Shown in pieces: positions 1 to 5,920 of a stretch of DNA of 5,920 bases. Position numbers and translations under genes: made by a program. The number at the start of each line of letters is the position of its first letter. The first letter of the stretch is position 1. The notes beneath the pieces were generated by a model, which ran no database searches, had not been told where the DNA came from, and saw only the letters and a list, made by a program, of their open reading frames with translations. Source of the stretch: Muribaculaceae bacterium (GTDB taxonomy: Bacteria > Bacteroidota > Bacteroidia > Bacteroidales > Muribaculaceae). Where the stretch lies: assembly GCA_022511505.1 (NCBI GenBank), contig JAFLTK010000061.1, positions 1 through 5,920 on the forward strand. Reading direction: 5' to 3'.

Positions 1-184
1 TGTGAGAGAACAACACGTTTGCACCACCTTCAGCTGAGATAAACCAGTTGTCGTGGAACTTGTTGAAGAGGTAGCCCTGAGCGGGGTCTTCAACAAAAGT
101 CACTGTAGCAGCGGTTGTCTGGGCAACGGCCTGGCCGCCAATCAGCAACGCACATGCTACACCGAGGATAGAACTTTTCTTCAT
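1..184 (-). CDS. OmpA-like outer membrane protein, N-terminal part (runs off left edge)
   Basis: Only the first 61 codons are inside the window; the gene reads leftward from the ATG at 184-182. Residues 1-21 look like a Sec signal peptide: a basic start (MKKSS), a hydrophobic core (ILGVACALLIGG) and an AVA-Q cleavage site near residues 19-22. After it come a VTFVEDPAQGYLFNK stretch and then DNWFISAEGGANVLFS (residues 45-60), which resembles the first beta-strand of the OmpA/OprF-type porins abundant in Bacteroidales. Such proteins usually have an N-terminal outer-membrane beta-barrel and a C-terminal peptidoglycan-binding OmpA domain, but neither can be confirmed here because the rest is missing. 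A likely promoter lies about 130 bp upstream, so it is probably transcribed separately from the transketolase gene behind it. The exported nature is well supported; the OmpA family call is from recognition of a short stretch, and another outer-membrane beta-barrel protein is possible. Confidence 0.7.
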   Translation of the reverse strand, partial: MKKSSILGVACALLIGGQAVAQTTAATVTFVEDPAQGYLFNKFHDNWFISAEGGANVLFSH

Positions 185-258
185 AGCAATCTTATGAGTT
201 AATTTAATTAAATTAAGTTATTTCGTTATTAATTAGCCACTTAGACTATCGAATCCCA

Positions 259-283
259 CTGTCGATACCTGACATATCGGCAG
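259..283 (-). other. Small hairpin in the leader of the OmpA-like gene
   Basis: The arms CTGTCGATA (259-267) and TATCGGCAG (275-283) are inverted copies with one mismatch in nine, around a 7-base loop. It stands out because it is the most GC-containing part of an otherwise AT-rich gap. It lies 75 bases ahead of the start codon, inside the predicted leader RNA. It could stabilise the mRNA or be an operator-like site; no known riboswitch was recognised. Confidence 0.35.
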
Positions 284-312
284 CAGAGCATTAATTGCCT
301 ATAATTCAACGC

Positions 313-320
313 CAAAGTTA
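313..320 (-). promoter_or_regulatory. Putative -7 element of the OmpA-like gene promoter (TAACTTTG)
   Basis: Read on the minus strand the site is TAACTTTG, an exact match to the Bacteroidetes -7 consensus TAnnTTTG used by the primary sigma factor. It is the only such match I found between the two genes. It would start transcription near 304-308 and give a leader of about 120 bases. No clear -33 TTTG is present at the usual 19-21 base spacing, which lowers confidence. Confidence 0.4.
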
Positions 321-447
321 AGCACTTTTTTTCAATTAACCATTAACTTATGCAAAAAATCTTTACTAAAGAACAAATTTTTTTGTCTAAGTGTTCACTC
401 GACGCAAGGTTTTTTAACATAGTTCAATGATTCTGATGGATATTCGG

Positions 448-480
448 TTGTTGTCATTGTTGTCATTGTTGTCGTTGTCG
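448..480. repeat. Short tandem repeat, 9-bp unit TTGTTGTCA
   Basis: Two exact units, TTGTTGTCA at 448-456 and 457-465, are followed by a third with one change (TTGTTGTCG, 466-474) and a partial fourth (TTGTCG, 475-480). The array forms the left arm of the hairpin described at 457-508. Being an exact short tandem array outside a gene, it could vary in copy number between strains by slippage. Confidence 0.8.
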
Positions 481-508
481 ATAGGGACAACGGCAACAAT
501 AACAACCG
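457..508 (-). terminator. tkt: Long hairpin after the transketolase stop, possible terminator
   Basis: A 23-base left arm (457-479) and a 23-base right arm (486-508) are inverted copies with 19 of 23 positions matching, around a 6-base loop (480-485). The innermost 6 pairs, GTTGTC with GACAAC, are perfect. Because the left side is a tandem repeat, the end of the right arm (AACAACCG) can also pair with CGGTTGTT at 445-452, so the stem can slip. The hairpin starts 16 bases past the transketolase stop codon, where a 3'-end structure would be expected. No T-run follows it on the minus strand, so it is not a classical intrinsic terminator; mRNA 3'-end protection is an alternative. Confidence 0.35.
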
Positions 509-524
509 CCTTTAATCTGATGGT

Positions 525-2555
525 TTATCGACCAAGATAGGCCTTTACCGAGGCAAGAACGGCCGGAGCGGTGAAACCAAACTTCTCGTCAAGCACCTTA
601 TAGGGGGCCGAAGCACCAAAACGCTGCATGCCGTAGACAACGCCGCCGCGCCCAACGAGGCTCTGGAGCGTCGAGGGAAGGCCGGCTGTCAGACCAAACG
701 CGGGCAGGTCGGCGGGAAGCACGCTGTCTCGATAGGCCCGGTCTTGCATTTCAAAAAGGCCGATTGAGGGAGCCGAAACGACGCGAGCACCGATACCCTC
801 GGCGTCGAGCAAAGTAGCAACCTCACAGAGCAGCGACACCTCCGAACCATTGGCAACGAGAACCACATCGGGATTAGGGACATCCATCACCACGTATGCG
901 CCACGGGTTGCTCCGAGGGCGTCTTCATAGCGGTCGCCACTGCGGCTGGGGAGTTCCTTGATGTCCTGACGCGAGAAGATGAGCGCGGTCGGGGTGTCAA
1001 AGTTTTCCATTGCCATTTTCCATGCCACCGAGGTCTCGGCGGCATCGGCCGGACGGAGCACGAGAACCGAGGGACGACCCGAGAAATTTTTGATTTGCTC
1101 CATGAGGCGGATTTGGGCTTCCTGCTCGATGGGCTCGTGGGTGGGTCCATCCTCACCTACGCGGAATGCGTCGTGGGTCCAGATATACTTGACGGGGATT
1201 TCCATCAGCGCCGAGAGGCGAACAGCCGGTTTCATGTAGTCGCTGAACACGAAGAATGTGCCACACGCACCGATAACGCCACCATGGAGCACGATGCCGT
1301 TCATAATAGCAGCCATCGTCAACTCTGAAACGCCGGCGTGGAAGAACGCGCCGGTGAAGTCGCCGTTGGTGAACGGGTGGGTCTTTTTGAGGAACGCGTC
1401 GGTCTTGTCGGAGTTGGCAAGGTCGGCCGAGGCTACAATCATGTTGTTGACCTTCTCGGCGAGGGTTGCGAGCACGTTGCCCGAAGCGGTGCGGGTAGCG
1501 ATTCCGCTCTTGTGGGCGATAGCCTTGTAGTCAATTTCGGGCAGACGGCCGGCGAGCATGTCGTCGAGTTCGGCGGCAAGCGCGGGATTGGCTTCGCGCC
1601 ATGCTTTTTCCTCTTCACGGCGCTTGGCAACGATCTTGCGAAGCTCCTCGCGGCGACGTGCATAAAGTTCGGCAGCCTCGGGGCGGATGACGAAGGGATT
1701 CTCCGGGTCACCGCCCAGATTGGCGACGGTTGCAGCAAAGTCGGCACCCGATTTGCCTACGGGCTGACCGTGGGTCGAGCTTTGACCCTCGAACGAACTA
1801 CCGTCGGCCTTGACGATACCTTTGCCCATAACGGTGTGACCGATGATGATTGTCGGCTTGGCGGTTTCGGCCTGAGCCTGCTCGAGAGCCTTGGCAACCT
1901 GCTCGGGGTCGTTGCCGTCGATTTCGATTACGTTCCAGTGCCATGCTCGATATTTAGCGGCATAATCCTCGGTGTTGACGGCGTCAACGTAGGTCGACAA
2001 CTGCACCTTATTGCAGTCATAGAACATGATGAGGTTGCTCAGCCCGAGGTAGCCGGCGATGCGGCCTGCGCCCTGGCTGATTTCTTCCTGAACGCCACCG
2101 TCAGAGATGAACGCGTAGGTCTTGTGGGCCATCCAGTCACCGAAGCGTGCCACGAGGAAACGCTCGGCGATGGCGCTACCGACGGCCATCGTGTGACCCT
2201 GGCCGAGGGGACCCGAGGTGTTCTCGATGCCGCGCTCAACACAGAGTTCGGGGTGGCCCGGCGTCTCGCTACCCCACTGGCGGAACTCGGCAAGTTCCTC
2301 AGGGGTATAATGACCGGCGAGGGCAAGCACACTGTAGAGCATAGGCGACATGTGGCCCGGGTCAAGGAAGAAACGGTCGCGGGCAATCCAACGGGCGTCG
2401 TCGGGGTCGGTCACGATGTAACTCGAGTAGAGCACGTTGACAAAGTCAGCGCCGCCCATCGCGCCACCGGGATGACCTGAGTTGGCCTTTTCAACCATAG
2501 CAGCCGAGAGAATACGAATATTATCGGCAGCCGAGTTTATTGCTTTAAGATCCAT
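525..2555 (-). CDS. tkt: Transketolase
   Basis: Thiamine diphosphate (ThDP)-dependent cytosolic enzyme of the non-oxidative pentose phosphate pathway. It moves two-carbon units from ketose phosphates such as xylulose-5-P to aldoses such as ribose-5-P and erythrose-4-P. At 676 residues it is full length for the family. The N-terminal ThDP domain shows SGHPGGAMG (26-34), GHMSPMLYS (67-75), TPGHPE (98-103), GPLGQG (115-120), and the cofactor motif SDG (151-153) ending at the DCN of 180-182. The central pyrimidine-binding domain starts near 352 (IATRTASGN). Its catalytic glutamate is E411 in GVSELTMAA, and THD (460-462) and GEDGPTHEP (467-475, H473) line the active site. The C-terminal domain follows from about 550. 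The first glycine of the usual GDG motif is serine here; I recall this as usual for Bacteroidales transketolases. It lies 36 bp behind the sugar transporter gene and is probably the last gene of that operon. The start gives the standard N-terminus (AADNIRILSAAMVEKANSGHPG). Confidence 0.97.
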   Translation of the reverse strand: MDLKAINSAADNIRILSAAMVEKANSGHPGGAMGGADFVNVLYSSYIVTDPDDARWIARDRFFLDPGHMSPMLYSVLALAGHYTPEELAEFRQWGSETPGHPELCVERGIENTSGPLGQGHTMAVGSAIAERFLVARFGDWMAHKTYAFISDGGVQEEISQGAGRIAGYLGLSNLIMFYDCNKVQLSTYVDAVNTEDYAAKYRAWHWNVIEIDGNDPEQVAKALEQAQAETAKPTIIIGHTVMGKGIVKADGSSFEGQSSTHGQPVGKSGADFAATVANLGGDPENPFVIRPEAAELYARRREELRKIVAKRREEEKAWREANPALAAELDDMLAGRLPEIDYKAIAHKSGIATRTASGNVLATLAEKVNNMIVASADLANSDKTDAFLKKTHPFTNGDFTGAFFHAGVSELTMAAIMNGIVLHGGVIGACGTFFVFSDYMKPAVRLSALMEIPVKYIWTHDAFRVGEDGPTHEPIEQEAQIRLMEQIKNFSGRPSVLVLRPADAAETSVAWKMAMENFDTPTALIFSRQDIKELPSRSGDRYEDALGATRGAYVVMDVPNPDVVLVANGSEVSLLCEVATLLDAEGIGARVVSAPSIGLFEMQDRAYRDSVLPADLPAFGLTAGLPSTLQSLVGRGGVVYGMQRFGASAPYKVLDEKFGFTAPAVLASVKAYLGR

Positions 2556-2591
2556 ACTTTTTCTTTTGGTTATGTTATTAATAATGTGAAA

Positions 2592-3941
2592 TCATAGGTC
2601 GCGGAGATCAAGGTTCTTTTCTTCCTCCTCGATGACCGGAATATCGGTGTTGACATTGCGCGAACCAATCAGAGCATAGTAGAGCAGATAGCCGAGCATA
2701 ACAACAACGAGCCAGTAGGAATTGAGATATCCGGCGGCCGAGCGCGCGATAGCGTTCTGAATCAGAGGCATGACACCACCGCCAACTACCATCATCATAA
2801 AGATACCTGAAGCCTTGGCAGTGTATTTACCCAGACCCTCAACGGCAAGGTTGAAGATGCCTCCCCACATTACCGAGGTACAGAGGCCGCACAACACGAG
2901 CATCAGTGCGCTGATGGGAACGCGGGCGAGGCCGAAACCGTCGGCAACGCTATAGGATGGTATCGACACGCGGATTGAAGACGGCAAGAAGATGGCGAGA
3001 GCGACAAGCACAATCGCAATCGAACTTACAGCAATAAGTTGGGTGCGGCTCGACACCTTGCCCGAGATGAGGCTCGAAACGATGCGGCCCACCAGCATCA
3101 GCAACCAGTAGACGGCGGCAACGGCGCCGGCAACGGCAACGGCGTTCTCAGTGATGCCCGAGACAGCGCTGTCACTCAGATAGAAAATCAGCACGCCGGG
3201 GATGCCAACCTCGATACCGACATAGAAGAAGATACCGACAACGCCGAGCACCGTGTGGCGGAAACTCCACGGGCTATGGTCAAACTTGACTTTCTTCTTT
3301 TGGCTTGCCTGAGGCTCGGGAATCTTGACCATCGAGATAATGATGAATGCCAGAACAAAGACACCCATGGCGATAAAGAGCAACGGAGTGACGTCGCCCA
3401 TGGTGGTATTGGCGTTGACGGTGCCGATAAGCATACCGACAAAGAGCGGGGTCAGCGTGCCGGCGAGCGAGTTCAGCGAACCGCCGGTCTGAATCAACTG
3501 GTTGCCGCGGTTACCGCCGCCGCCAAGTTGGTTGAGCATCGGGTTGACAACGGTGTTGAGCATGCAGACACTGAAACCGCAGATAAATGCGCCCAGCAGA
3601 TAGACGATAAAGTTGGCCATCACAGGCTCGCCGCTATATGTAAAGACAACCGACTCGGTGCCAACGCGGCTCGACAGATATTGAAACACAAGACCAATGA
3701 AACCAACGGCCATCGCCGTCAGCGCCGTTTTCTTGTATCCGATTTTCACTAACAGGTTACCCGCCGGGATTCCCATAAACAGATAGGCAAGAAAGTTCAT
3801 CATGTTGCCCATCATGCCGGCCCACGAATAGTTTGTCTGCCAGATTGTCCCCAACGGTGCGGCAAGATTGGTGACAAACGAAATCATAGCGAACAGGAAA
3901 AACATCGCGATGATTGCGGCAAGATTTTTGGATGTCTTCAT
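2592..3941 (-). CDS. MFS sugar transporter, FucP/GluP type
   Basis: Inner-membrane secondary transporter of 449 residues, about normal for the family, with about 12 predicted membrane helices (roughly 7-28, 42-62, 72-91, 108-130, 155-175, 186-205, 230-254, 264-292, 299-319, 341-361, 376-396, 407-425). The middle cytoplasmic loop (206-229) is basic (SQKKKVKF). Signatures of the fucose/glucose-galactose:proton symporter group are PAGNLLVKIGYKK (59-71), FYVGIEVGIPGVLIFYL (239-255), YWLLMLVGRIVSSLISGK (278-295) and NLAVEGLGKYTAKASGI (364-380) followed by VVGGGVMPLI (385-394). The tail is acidic (EEEEKNLDLRDL). These place it in COG0738-like MFS, most likely importing a monosaccharide with protons. 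The substrate cannot be read from sequence; the transketolase gene 36 bp downstream suggests a sugar entering central or pentose metabolism. It starts 50 bp after yggS, with no -7 consensus in that gap, so co-transcription is likely. Confidence 0.88.
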   Translation of the reverse strand: MKTSKNLAAIIAMFFLFAMISFVTNLAAPLGTIWQTNYSWAGMMGNMMNFLAYLFMGIPAGNLLVKIGYKKTALTAMAVGFIGLVFQYLSSRVGTESVVFTYSGEPVMANFIVYLLGAFICGFSVCMLNTVVNPMLNQLGGGGNRGNQLIQTGGSLNSLAGTLTPLFVGMLIGTVNANTTMGDVTPLLFIAMGVFVLAFIIISMVKIPEPQASQKKKVKFDHSPWSFRHTVLGVVGIFFYVGIEVGIPGVLIFYLSDSAVSGITENAVAVAGAVAAVYWLLMLVGRIVSSLISGKVSSRTQLIAVSSIAIVLVALAIFLPSSIRVSIPSYSVADGFGLARVPISALMLVLCGLCTSVMWGGIFNLAVEGLGKYTAKASGIFMMMVVGGGVMPLIQNAIARSAAGYLNSYWLVVVMLGYLLYYALIGSRNVNTDIPVIEEEEKNLDLRDL

Positions 3942-3991
3942 TTTTTGGTATTTAGAATTAAATAGTTATTGCTGATTGCGGGTAAAGATGA

Positions 3992-4663
3992 TTAATATTC
4001 GCGGGGACCGAAAATGTCGGTTCCAATCCTGACGGCATTACTACCGTGCTCTATTGCCAATTGGTAGTCGTCGCTCATGCCCATGCTGAGAGTCTGAAAC
4101 TCGGGACGACCGGCCATAGGCCCGGCGGCGAGGAGATGAAAGAGCGAGCGAAGACAGTCAAAATCGGCAGCAATGCGCTCGGTGTCGTCTACATTTGACG
4201 CCATACCCATCAAGCCGACGATTGTAGTCATTTTCAGCGAATTGACAAGTTCAGCTGTAATCTCGCGCTCGAGTTCTTCGGGCGAGAAACCAAATTTCGT
4301 TTCCTCAAGGGCAACATGGGCTTGCAATAGCACTTTCACCGGTCGGCCGATGCGACAGGCCTCGCGATCGATTGCTAAAAGAAGGCGCGTCGAGTCGACA
4401 GCATCGATAACATCGGCCACGGCCACGACAGCCTTGACCTTGTTGGTTTGCAGATGGCCGATAAAGTGCCAGCAGATATCGTCGGGTAGCGCAGCCGCCT
4501 TTTGAGCCAACTCGGCCGCACGGCTTTCGCCAAACACGCGCTGGCCGGCATCGTATGCCTCGCGGAGTCGCTCTGCCGGATGAAACTTGCTGACAGCCAC
4601 CAACTCGACACCCTCGGGGAGAGTATCGGTGATTTGTCGTAAGTTTTCGGCTATACTACCCAT
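3992..4663 (-). CDS. yggS: YggS-family PLP-binding (PLP homeostasis) protein
   Basis: Cytosolic member of the PLPBP/YggS family, a single alanine-racemase-like TIM barrel that binds pyridoxal 5'-phosphate and helps keep vitamin B6 and related amino-acid pools balanced; no enzyme activity is firmly established. Its 223 residues match the family's usual size. The PLP lysine is K26 in LVAVSKFHP (21-29). Other signatures are FGESRAAEL (44-52, with serine where many homologues have GEN), WHFIGHLQTNKV (65-76), HVALEETKFGF (116-126), GLMGMAS (150-156), and the phosphate-binding end LSMGMSDDYQLAIEHGS (192-208) with VRIGTDIFGPREY (211-223). The start is the ATG 12 bp after the DUF4494 gene, which leaves a short but complete first helix. 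The close spacing points to co-transcription with the DUF4494 gene. Confidence 0.95.
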   Translation of the reverse strand: MGSIAENLRQITDTLPEGVELVAVSKFHPAERLREAYDAGQRVFGESRAAELAQKAAALPDDICWHFIGHLQTNKVKAVVAVADVIDAVDSTRLLLAIDREACRIGRPVKVLLQAHVALEETKFGFSPEELEREITAELVNSLKMTTIVGLMGMASNVDDTERIAADFDCLRSLFHLLAAGPMAGRPEFQTLSMGMSDDYQLAIEHGSNAVRIGTDIFGPREY

Positions 4664-4675
4664 GGCTTGAGGATG

Positions 4676-5134
4676 TTATTCGGCCGATGCTGGTTTCTGT
4701 CCGGCAAGATGGGGAGCATAATAGACATCGAGAATCTGTGTCTCCGAAATCGACACGATTTCATAGTCGGCCATCGAGCCTTTCATGCCCTCAAGAAAAT
4801 TCTCAAACGCGCTCTTAAAGTCGCCGGCTTGCACAAGTATCTGACTGATGGAGCGTTTCTCGACAGCGGTTTTCTCGTCGATAGTGATAAAAGCCACCTT
4901 TACCAAGTAAAAGCGGTCGCCCTTATCATCCTTGAAAATCTCGGTAATTTTGGTGCGTTTAACGGCCGAAACCGAGAAATCGCCCGAAATATAAGGCGTC
5001 TGCTCCTCGATAATGCGAGCCTCAGCCTCTGTAAACGACAATGCATCAACCAAATAAGGCTCGTTAACCTTTTTCACCGAGCCATTTTCCTGCATTTTGT
5101 CATATTTTACTTTACATTCAAACCAGTTTGCCAT
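4676..5134 (-). CDS. DUF4494 domain protein of unknown function
   Basis: A 152-residue soluble protein with no signal peptide or membrane segment, so probably cytoplasmic. I recognise it as DUF4494, a Bacteroidetes family without a known role, from its opening WFECKVKYDK (4-13), EPYLVDALSFTEAEARIIEE (25-44), PYISGDFSV (47-55), FYLVKVAFITIDEK (75-88) and the closing DYEIVSISETQILDV (123-137). The pattern suggests a compact alpha/beta fold: an N-terminal strand, a TEAEAR helix, two or three central strands and a helix around 106-117 (DFKSAFENFLEG), then a final strand and a loose tail (HLAGQKPASAE). It is the first gene of the leftward cluster and lies 12 bp upstream of yggS, so a link to PLP homeostasis is possible but unproven. 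Its leader lacks a Shine-Dalgarno and is AT-rich (TTATTATTATTTAGAAT before the ATG). The family call is from memory of the motifs. Confidence 0.85.
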   Translation of the reverse strand: MANWFECKVKYDKMQENGSVKKVNEPYLVDALSFTEAEARIIEEQTPYISGDFSVSAVKRTKITEIFKDDKGDRFYLVKVAFITIDEKTAVEKRSISQILVQAGDFKSAFENFLEGMKGSMADYEIVSISETQILDVYYAPHLAGQKPASAE

Positions 5135-5217
5135 ATTCTAAATAATAATAATGTGTAAACGTGACCTCGCGGCATCCTCAAAGTCGACACCGGCGACATC
5201 ACTCTTCAAAACGATTG

Positions 5218-5225
5218 CAAATATA
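5218..5225 (-). promoter_or_regulatory. Putative -7 element for the DUF4494-yggS-MFS-tkt cluster (TATATTTG)
   Basis: On the minus strand the site reads TATATTTG, an exact TAnnTTTG match, 83 bases ahead of the DUF4494 start. It sits within ACTATATTTGCA, which is identical over 12 bases to the -7 region of the opposite-strand promoter. Transcription would begin near 5211-5213, giving a leader of about 78 bases with a GC-rich middle part (about 5163-5200). A -33 TTTG at the standard distance is not evident; the nearest one (5238-5241) is only 12 bases away. Confidence 0.55.
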
Positions 5226-5311
5226 GTCAAAAAATCCCAAACCGCTACTCCCCATCACCAATTTATTTTCAAGTAACCGCTAATAATATCCATAAATCGC
5301 AGGATTATCAC

Positions 5312-5319
5312 TATATTTG
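5312..5319 (+). promoter_or_regulatory. Putative -7 element for the M3 peptidase gene (TATATTTG)
   Basis: TATATTTG matches TAnnTTTG exactly and is 37 bases ahead of the start codon, giving a short AT-rich leader of about 30 bases. A near match, GATATTTG, follows at 5323-5330. The surrounding ACTATATTTGCA (5310-5321) is the exact inverse of 5216-5227. No obvious -33 TTTG is at the usual spacing. Confidence 0.55.
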
Positions 5320-5356
5320 CACGATATTTGATAATACTTCACTAAATTAAACCGAC

Positions 5357-5920
5357 ATGCGAAAAAAAGCAGTTGCCGTTTTAACCACTCTGACCCTTAT
5401 GGCACAAGCACAAAATCCTTTCTTTCAGGAATTTAACACTGAGCACGGGACAGCCCCTTTCAGCGCGATAACCAATGCGCACTATGAGGAGGCTATCGAC
5501 CGCGGTATCGAACTCGCTCGGCAGGAAATCGACGCGATTGCCAACAATCGCGCGACTCCCGACTTTGAAAACACTATCGTTGCGCTCGAAAACGTGGGTG
5601 CCGACCTCAACCGCGTCCTCAACGTGTTCTACCCGCTACTGAGCGCCGACTCTGACGACGAGATGATGGAAATCTCGATGCGTGTGTCGCCCAAACTGAG
5701 CGACTACTCGACCTATATCACGTTGCACGAGCCTCTGTGGCAGCGTGTTAAGTATGTCTATGACAATCGCGACCTCTACAACCTCGACCCCGAGGACCAG
5801 ACTCTCCTCCAGCAGACCTACGATTCTTTTGCTCGCAGCGGCGCCCGTCTTGAGGGCGAGGACCGCGAGACGTACCGCCGCCTGTCGTCACGCCTTAGCG
5901 AGTTGACCACCAAGTTTGGC
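5357..5920 (+). CDS. M3-family metallopeptidase (Dcp-like peptidyl-dipeptidase), N-terminal part (runs off right edge)
   Basis: The first 188 codons of a gene that continues past the window; the family is normally near 700 residues, so roughly a quarter is here. Residues 1-18 (MRKKAVAVLTTLTLMAQA) form a short signal peptide with likely cleavage before Q19 and no lipobox cysteine, so the enzyme is probably periplasmic. The mature start NPFFQEF, the APFSAITNAHYEEAI segment (33-47), NNRATPDFENTIVALE (63-78), ARSGARLEGED (159-169) and RLSELTTKFG (179-188) match the helical N-terminal region of peptidyl-dipeptidase Dcp and oligopeptidase A relatives. The zinc-binding HEXXH lies beyond the edge, so catalysis cannot be checked. 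These enzymes remove C-terminal dipeptides or trim short peptides. An in-frame TAA at 5348-5350 makes this ATG the earliest possible start. There is no Shine-Dalgarno; the leader is A/T-rich. Transcription diverges from the DUF4494 cluster. Dcp versus an OpdA-like paralogue is not settled. Confidence 0.88.
   Translation, partial: MRKKAVAVLTTLTLMAQAQNPFFQEFNTEHGTAPFSAITNAHYEEAIDRGIELARQEIDAIANNRATPDFENTIVALENVGADLNRVLNVFYPLLSADSDDEMMEISMRVSPKLSDYSTYITLHEPLWQRVKYVYDNRDLYNLDPEDQTLLQQTYDSFARSGARLEGEDRETYRRLSSRLSELTTKFG

Larger units (their letters stand above)
185..524. other. Non-coding gap between transketolase and the OmpA-like gene
   Basis: This 340-bp stretch holds no convincing ORF and is much more AT-rich than the flanking genes. 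From right to left, in the direction of transcription, it contains a tandem-repeat hairpin just past the transketolase stop, an AT-rich stretch with homopolymer runs (around 355-385), a likely -7 promoter element (313-320), a 9-bp-stem hairpin (259-283) and a perfect AT-only 18-bp palindrome, TTAATTTAATTAAATTAA (199-216). The last two would lie in the 5' untranslated leader of the OmpA-like gene if the promoter call is right. The palindrome has very low complexity and may be chance. Confidence 0.75.

Noticed and set aside
354..372. Short AT-only hairpin TCTTTAGTAAAGA followed by six T on the minus strand, as a terminator for transketolase
   Set aside because: The stem is only about four A/T pairs once a loop is allowed, and it sits about 150 bases after the stop codon; too weak to call.
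1338..2480. A 380-codon open frame on the plus strand, antisense to transketolase
   Set aside because: It lies wholly inside a clear transketolase gene. Its translation shows no recognisable domain, and GC-rich codon use on the coding strand readily leaves antisense frames open.
3039..3752. A 237-codon open frame on the plus strand, antisense to the MFS transporter
   Set aside because: The product is rich in D, H, N, Q and R, as expected from the complement of hydrophobic membrane-protein codons, and no start signals or family match are visible.
4667..5158. A 163-codon open frame on the plus strand opposite the DUF4494 gene
   Set aside because: The minus-strand frame matches DUF4494 across its length, while this frame has no family features, promoter or ribosome site.
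5107..5199. A 30-codon upstream ORF (MSPVSTLRMPRG...) in the DUF4494 leader, overlapping its start out of frame
   Set aside because: It would fit inside the predicted leader and could in principle be regulatory, but nothing beyond an ATG and a stop supports translation; such frames are common by chance.
1..5920. Defence system, mobile element, CRISPR or other undescribed accessory system
   Set aside because: Every substantial ORF that is not a shadow fits a housekeeping or envelope family, or a known domain of unknown function. No transposase, integrase, terminal repeats, spacer array, toxin-antitoxin pair or tRNA was seen.

Overview
The window looks like chromosomal DNA of a Bacteroidales bacterium, possibly a Muribaculaceae-type gut commensal. 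The reasons are the TAnnTTTG -7 promoter elements, AT-rich leaders without a clear Shine-Dalgarno, moderately GC-rich genes between AT-rich gaps, a DUF4494 protein (a family I know essentially from Bacteroidetes), and an OmpA-family N-terminus and transketolase variant of the Bacteroidales kind. The lineage below order is an inference.

Layout. Positions 1-184 hold the 5' end of an outer-membrane OmpA-like gene on the minus strand, running off the left edge. Positions 185-524 are non-coding: an AT-rich leader with a small hairpin, a likely minus-strand promoter, and a tandem-repeat hairpin just past the transketolase stop. Positions 525-5134 carry four minus-strand genes, in transcription order: DUF4494 protein (4676-5134), YggS-type PLP-binding protein (3992-4663), FucP/GluP-type MFS sugar transporter (2592-3941) and transketolase (525-2555). 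The gaps are 12, 50 and 36 bp and no internal promoter consensus was seen, so they may form one operon. Positions 5135-5356 are a divergent promoter region in which the two -7 elements form a perfect 12-bp inverted repeat. From 5357 to the right edge runs the 5' part of an exported M3-family (Dcp-like) peptidase on the plus strand.

How the genes fit together. The transporter and transketolase fit sugar uptake and the non-oxidative pentose phosphate pathway. YggS is a PLP-homeostasis protein, and pentose phosphate intermediates feed PLP synthesis, which offers a possible but unproven link. DUF4494 has no known function, and its 12-bp spacing from yggS is its best functional clue. The M3 peptidase and OmpA-like protein are separately transcribed envelope functions.

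I see no mobile element, CRISPR array, tRNA, rRNA or defence system. This is mostly ordinary housekeeping DNA. The points most worth a second look are the symmetric divergent promoters, the 9-bp tandem repeat hairpin, and the DUF4494-YggS pair.
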